Assembly (NCBI GenBank): GCA_956465555.1
Contig: OY101120.1
Location: 2,102,001-2,166,000 of the forward strand
DNA from: Nitzschia sp. pyKryTriq1
Taxonomy: Eukaryota; Bacillariophyta; Bacillariophyceae; Bacillariales; Bacillariaceae
Length of the DNA: 64,000 nucleotides
Direction: 5' to 3'
This document shows positions 60,072-64,000 of the stretch, in pieces. The notes beneath the pieces are model-generated. The model saw only the letters and a list, made by a program, of their open reading frames with translations. It did no database searches and was not told where the DNA came from. Each line of letters begins with the position of its first letter. The first letter of the stretch is position 1. The position numbers and the translations under genes are program-made.

Positions 60072-62856
60072 TTAGTAGCCTTTATGATTGGACATGTCAA
60101 CTGACGCATGTTCAGAAGCAACTTCCGAACCGTCGACAGTCTCTTCCTTGATTTGGTTCAGTGGCATGTTTCTCACGAATCCTTGCAGTCTTTGGACAAT
60201 AGGAGCATCTTCATTGCTAGCAGCAATATTGATGCCTGCCATTTCGATACCACGACTGTCCACCATTTGTCCACTGTAGCCTTTTTGCAAATCCCGCCAG
60301 GTCTCTTGGGAAATGCGGATGTTGTAGCTTTCACCCTTCACCGAGATCTCGGCTGAAACACCCCGTTGGACGCCGCCAAGCGCCCAATTGAGATCTTTCG
60401 CGCCTGTTTGTTGCTTTGATGATAGGTGCCCGATCCTACTACTTCTTTCCTCCCGACCACTTTTCGCTTCAATGTGTTCGCCAAAGAGACCACCTCCAAC
60501 GACTGGCGTACTCCTCATCTTCTGACGAACTCGTCGTCGAGGCTTCCTCGCACCAGCTTCAGGTTGCGGCGCCTGTGGGGCAAAGGTTACAGTGCCGCCC
60601 TCTTCAGTGGCTGCAGCAGCTTCTATGTTGGCAACTTGCTTGGGTTGTTCCACGTCCGCCACATCTCCCATGAGTTCTTTGACCGATTTTGACTGAGTCG
60701 CCATTGTCTGGAGTTGTTGCTTTCGTTCCAGCATAGACGAGGCTTCGCTGAGAAGCCTCTGCGTGACATTGCTTTTTCGCTTCTCGTCAACTTGTTCGCA
60801 AATCTCTTCGACTACACCAGGATACCACCTTTGAACCTTTACCTTGGCTGTTTCAGGCTGATTAATCGCTTCCTCGATGCCTTTCTTCACCTTTTCCATA
60901 AGTTCCTTCAAAGCCTCCTCAGGATCGGTCATAGTTTCCAGGTTCAGATGAGCTCGTGCATAAACCTCGTTGACAAGAGTCGTATGAACACCACGAGGGC
61001 TCCAGGCTCTGTGATCAATCGTCTCAAGTCCCAACTGTAAAGAACACAAAGTGATGAGTTGAAGCGCGACGTTGGCGTTTCAATCAGTGCAGCAAAACAA
61101 AATCGTACCTTTCCCATCTTGGCCATAATCGAGGGCAGCAGACCCCACTTGGACTCGGACTGAGTCTGGATACACAAAAATACCGTAGTGTTGTTCCTGA
61201 TACCCTGCACAAGTGCGTTTTCAACCTCGCTTCCCAGAATATGCTTGCGCATGTTTTCTTCTTCTGCAGCTCGTTCCACAGTTTCCTGCCCTTTCTTGTT
61301 GTAATAGGAAATTGTGAAACGAAGTAGAAATGGTGGGATAATGGTCGACAGCAAGACGGCGAGAACGACGCTGGCGTACAGGTCGGGGTGGATGAGGGCA
61401 GCATCCACGGCAAAGACGGCAATCACAAAGGCGAACTCTCCCTCCGCAGCCATGGAGAAACCAGTGATGAGGCAGTCACGTAGGTGGTTTCCACGGAATT
61501 TGCCCCCTTGGGTGAAATTGGGCACCATAAAACCCACACCAACTTTTCCAAGCAAGGCAAGTGTGTAGACAAGGCCTTGCCAGATGATCGTGGTATCAGC
61601 AAAATCCTTGATCGGGACCTGGAAACCGATACTTGCCGCAAAGAAGATTCGCATGAGCCATTGCAAGAGACGTTTGAATTGTCGGACAAATAGATGGTGC
61701 AATGCGTGGGAGCTACAAAAGGTCAATCCAGCAACGAAGCAACCCATCAAATAACTGGCTTTGGCATAGTAGGTTGCAGGCATGAGAGCCAGGACCATTG
61801 CGAACATGATTGCCATCTCGACTCGAGCGTGATTTTCCTCTTTGAACCGAGATAGGATATGTTTCTCGATCAACGGTGGCAAAATAAAAATGGCAGCATA
61901 GCCTCCGAGAATCAAAAAGCCAACAGCGCTGACGACTGGGATCAAGATGCTGGCCACTGTGAGCTCTCCAACAAGAGCCTCGAGCTGAGAAAGTACCACA
62001 AGGGCAATCATGTCATCAATCACGGCAGCAGAAATGATCAGCTGCCCGACAGGCCTGAGTACGAGGAGAGAGGATGAGGAAACAACAGCATTAGGATTTG
62101 TTTGTCCGTAGAAAAACGGTCGGTGAGATATAATACCACCCAGAAGTGACGACTTACGTGTTGAGAATGCCTCCACCACGCAAAATGTTAAGTGCGATAC
62201 CCAAGGAGGTAGGCCCAAAAACTGCACCGGCAGCAAGAATACCTCTCAAGTCCGTAATGTTCAAGAGCCAAGTGATAAGCATGCCGATGCCGATCGGGAA
62301 AATGCTTCCGAAAAACGCAATCAAGAAACCCCTGGTACCAATGAGCTTGAGCGTACTCAAATCGATATCAATACCAGCTTCGATCACAAGCAAAACAAGG
62401 CTACAGTAATACGAGGCGAGTCGGAGTCAAAATGAGTGAGTGGGTGAGTTAGTAAGTCAGTGAGTGGGTGGGTGAACGGCCGCAGAAAATATCCCATCAG
62501 CAAGTCCAAATTTTGCAGACGCACCCTAGTTCACCAAACATCACCCAAGCCTCTGGGTTTGGAACGAAGCCGTCAAGCACAGGAGGGCCCAAAATGATGC
62601 CGCAAAAGATCTCTCCCACCAAACTCGGCATCTTGAGGAAACGACTTGAAAATTCCCCGCTGATATAAATCGCCACCAAAAAGACGACGGTGCCGTAGAG
62701 GTCCTGATACGTAATGTGAACTCCAAACTCCGAATGTTCTCCACCGCTATGATCATCATCGTATAAATTAAAGTCGTCGTCTCCATGCTCGTCCACCGCA
62801 GTCTCTGCGAGGGACCGAAACAGATCCAGTACGAATGCTTGTAGATGGCGGGGCAT
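60072..62856 (-). CDS. CPA2-family cation/proton antiporter (4 exons)
   Basis: Exchanges Na+ or K+ for H+ across a membrane. Exons, in minus-strand order, are 62856-62525, 62400-62158, 62054-61109 and 61034-60072; joins are GT-AG and in frame, giving 827 residues. The ATG at 62856 is the first in frame after an upstream stop; an additional 5' exon is possible. The membrane part (about 45-480) has MPSLVGEIFCGIILGPPVL, FGELGLVLLVIEAGIDIDLSTLK, AGAVFGPTSLGIALNIL, then TPVGQLIISAAVIDDMIALVVLSQ with the ion-binding Asp205-Asp206 pair, and GFSMAAEGEFAFVIAV. The DD pair points to the electrogenic Na+/H+ branch rather than the QD pair of KEA/Kef. The cytosolic tail (about 508-827) is charged, partly coiled coil, and has no TrkA-N domain. 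The location (plasma membrane, tonoplast or plastid) is not clear. Confidence 0.88.
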
Positions 62857-63651
62857 GATTTTCTCGTGAAGATGTCTGCAAAGGATTTCTTTATTGCCAG
62901 CGGACGACAACTTCTGGAGCAGCTGTGTACAGAACAATGCAGCAAGACACTACTACTGCTTGTAATGGTGCTGAACGAGTGCGAGTAATCTACCAGTACT
63001 CCTTGTTTTTTGTTCGTTGCAGAATTTTTTTGACAACCATGCATGGGCGATGCTGGGCGGCGGATGGGCCATCTGCATGCATCAGACAATCTGACATTAC
63101 CAGTACCTGCTACCGGTACCCTGTCCCGGTAGAAGAGAACCGAATGAGATCGATGCGAGGCGAAGGCGAAGGTCTAGTCTAGAGTAGAAAATGTACCAGC
63201 GCGTACGAGTGAGTGCTGGTGCGCGAGGTTCCAAAAACGAAAGAACTCGTCAAAAAATGATGGGCGGACGAAGGAAGGACATAATGCATTCGTTGACCGG
63301 TGGATGACAGACGTCGAAGACGACAACATCATGAGACATGAGACAATACTGAATACTGGAATACTGTAAGAAGTCGAACGTCCTCATGACTGACTCACTG
63401 CCTCAGTCCAATATTCTATACTGAAGAGTTTCAACCGAAAAAATGAGCACCATTGCACTTTCTCTACTGTAGATAGTAGAGAAGGTGGTATTCCGGAGTA
63501 TGCTGGTAGACTTGTAGCAAGAAATGGCTAGCCAGTACTTCTGAGTACATGCCGTTCTACTGTAGTACTTCGAACAAGAACTACGATGGCATAGTGTTCG
63601 ACGAGTTTACAAGAGCAAACCAAGTTGTTCTTCTAAAATAGCGTCTTCGTT
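62857..63651. other. Upstream region of the antiporter gene
   Basis: No gene is supported. GTAC words cluster at about 63101-63123 (CAGTACCTGCTACCGGTACC) and a short CTACTGTAGATAGTAGAG hairpin lies near 63463-63482. The minus-strand frame that continues to 63089 overlaps antiporter exon 1 in another frame and is a shadow. Confidence 0.45.
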
Positions 63652-64000
63652 CTAACCAAATGGCCATAATCTTCCGAGGGCTCCCATATTCAGTCGCTTT
63701 CTCATGCAAATGATCACAGTGGGCTCGTTCTTCAAATTTCCATTATCTGTTGGTATCAAGGTCTTGGCGTCTTTGTCGATCCAAACTTTTCGATAACCCA
63801 ATTTCTGGTACAACTTGACGGCGGCAGCATTCCGTTGTTCTACATAAAGATAGCAATCATCAGCACCCCATTCAAATCGGGCTATCCGTTCAGCTTCTTT
63901 CACCAGCAACTCGCCAATCCCTTTTCGGCGGTAATTTCGACTTACTGCCAAATTGCTCATCAGTGGGGCTCTTTTCTTAGACGAGGCTTGCAAATTCCCA
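63652..64000 (-). CDS. GNAT-family N-acetyltransferase (5' end outside the window)
   Basis: The C-terminal part of a Gcn5-related acetyltransferase; the frame is still open at the window edge, so the start is missing. Motif A, LMSNLAVSRNYRRKGIGELLVKEAERIARF, contains the acetyl-CoA pyrophosphate loop R-x-x-G-I-G. Motif B follows as DDCYLYVEQRNAAAVKLYQKLGYRKVWIDKD, with the N-x-x-A-x-x-L-Y-x-x-x-G-Y signature of the Rim-type subfamily. The tail TVIICMRKRLNMGALGRLWPFG is basic. The substrate cannot be read from this. Relatives with this short layout and basic tail are often plastid or N-terminal acetyltransferases. Confidence 0.85.
   Translation of the reverse strand, partial: GNLQASSKKRAPLMSNLAVSRNYRRKGIGELLVKEAERIARFEWGADDCYLYVEQRNAAAVKLYQKLGYRKVWIDKDAKTLIPTDNGNLKNEPTVIICMRKRLNMGALGRLWPFG

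Noticed and set aside
62541-63089. 182-codon minus-strand frame overlapping antiporter exon 1
   Set aside because: Out of frame with the clear membrane segments. Ser/Cys/Arg-rich translation is typical of a shadow.
1-64000. CRISPR arrays, bacterial operons, riboswitches or prophage genes
   Set aside because: The window is eukaryotic nuclear DNA with spliced genes, and none of these structures were seen.

Overview
The window is nuclear DNA from a photosynthetic stramenopile, most likely a pennate diatom. The genes are eukaryotic, with short GT-AG introns (about 75 to 400 bp). Many proteins start with a signal peptide followed by an ASAFAP-like plastid motif (SAAAFAP, LVSAFTVP, DAFRP, RGFTP, VESFV). 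A Copia-type integrase fragment is present, and the gene set (plastid sigma factor, plastid HPF, HSP110, PSTK, CIAO1, BRE1, histone H1) fits. I cannot name the species.

Layout. 0-10 kb: histone H1 (3 exons), a Copia integrase remnant, HisA-type isomerase, L-seryl-tRNA(Sec) kinase, a one-TM protein, a tRNA-dihydrouridine synthase and a PDZ-ferredoxin fusion. 10-20 kb: HSP110, two small hypothetical proteins, a 3 kb repeat-rich gap and a PH-like protein. 20-30 kb: a hypothetical protein, plastid HPF, tRNA-Leu(CAA), a four-exon coiled-coil gene, a plastid-targeted rubredoxin-like membrane protein, a class-16-type methyltransferase and CIAO1. 30-40 kb: a BRE1-type RING ligase, a VTT/DedA membrane protein, a 1002-residue CAS1-like O-acetyltransferase and an LRR protein. 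40-50 kb: a TVP15/COPI-associated-like four-TM protein, acetylornithine aminotransferase, a broken phytase-like gene, an alpha/beta hydrolase and an LMW-PTP-like protein. 50-64 kb: an MDR oxidoreductase, plastid sigma factor, a nuclear-looking hypothetical, an 867-residue PPR protein, a 297-bp MITE, a CPA2 cation/proton antiporter and a GNAT fragment cut by the window edge.

The genes do not form a pathway cluster. Neighbours are arranged as divergent, tandem or convergent pairs. Recurrent themes are plastid function (sigma factor, HPF, PDZ-ferredoxin, rubredoxin protein, PPR, VTT, hydrolase, LMW-PTP-like) and amino-acid synthesis (HisA, ArgD-type).

The non-coding DNA is unusual. Two families of self-complementary short repeats dominate nearly every intergenic space: one built on GTAC/GGTACC/ACCGGT and one on CTAG plus GA tracts. 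The best new candidate is a short inverted-repeat element at 59621-59917 with perfect 33-bp termini and a related solo terminus at 23245-23277. Exon joins were made by hand from splice consensus and reading frame; no homology search was run, so family names rest on motif recognition.
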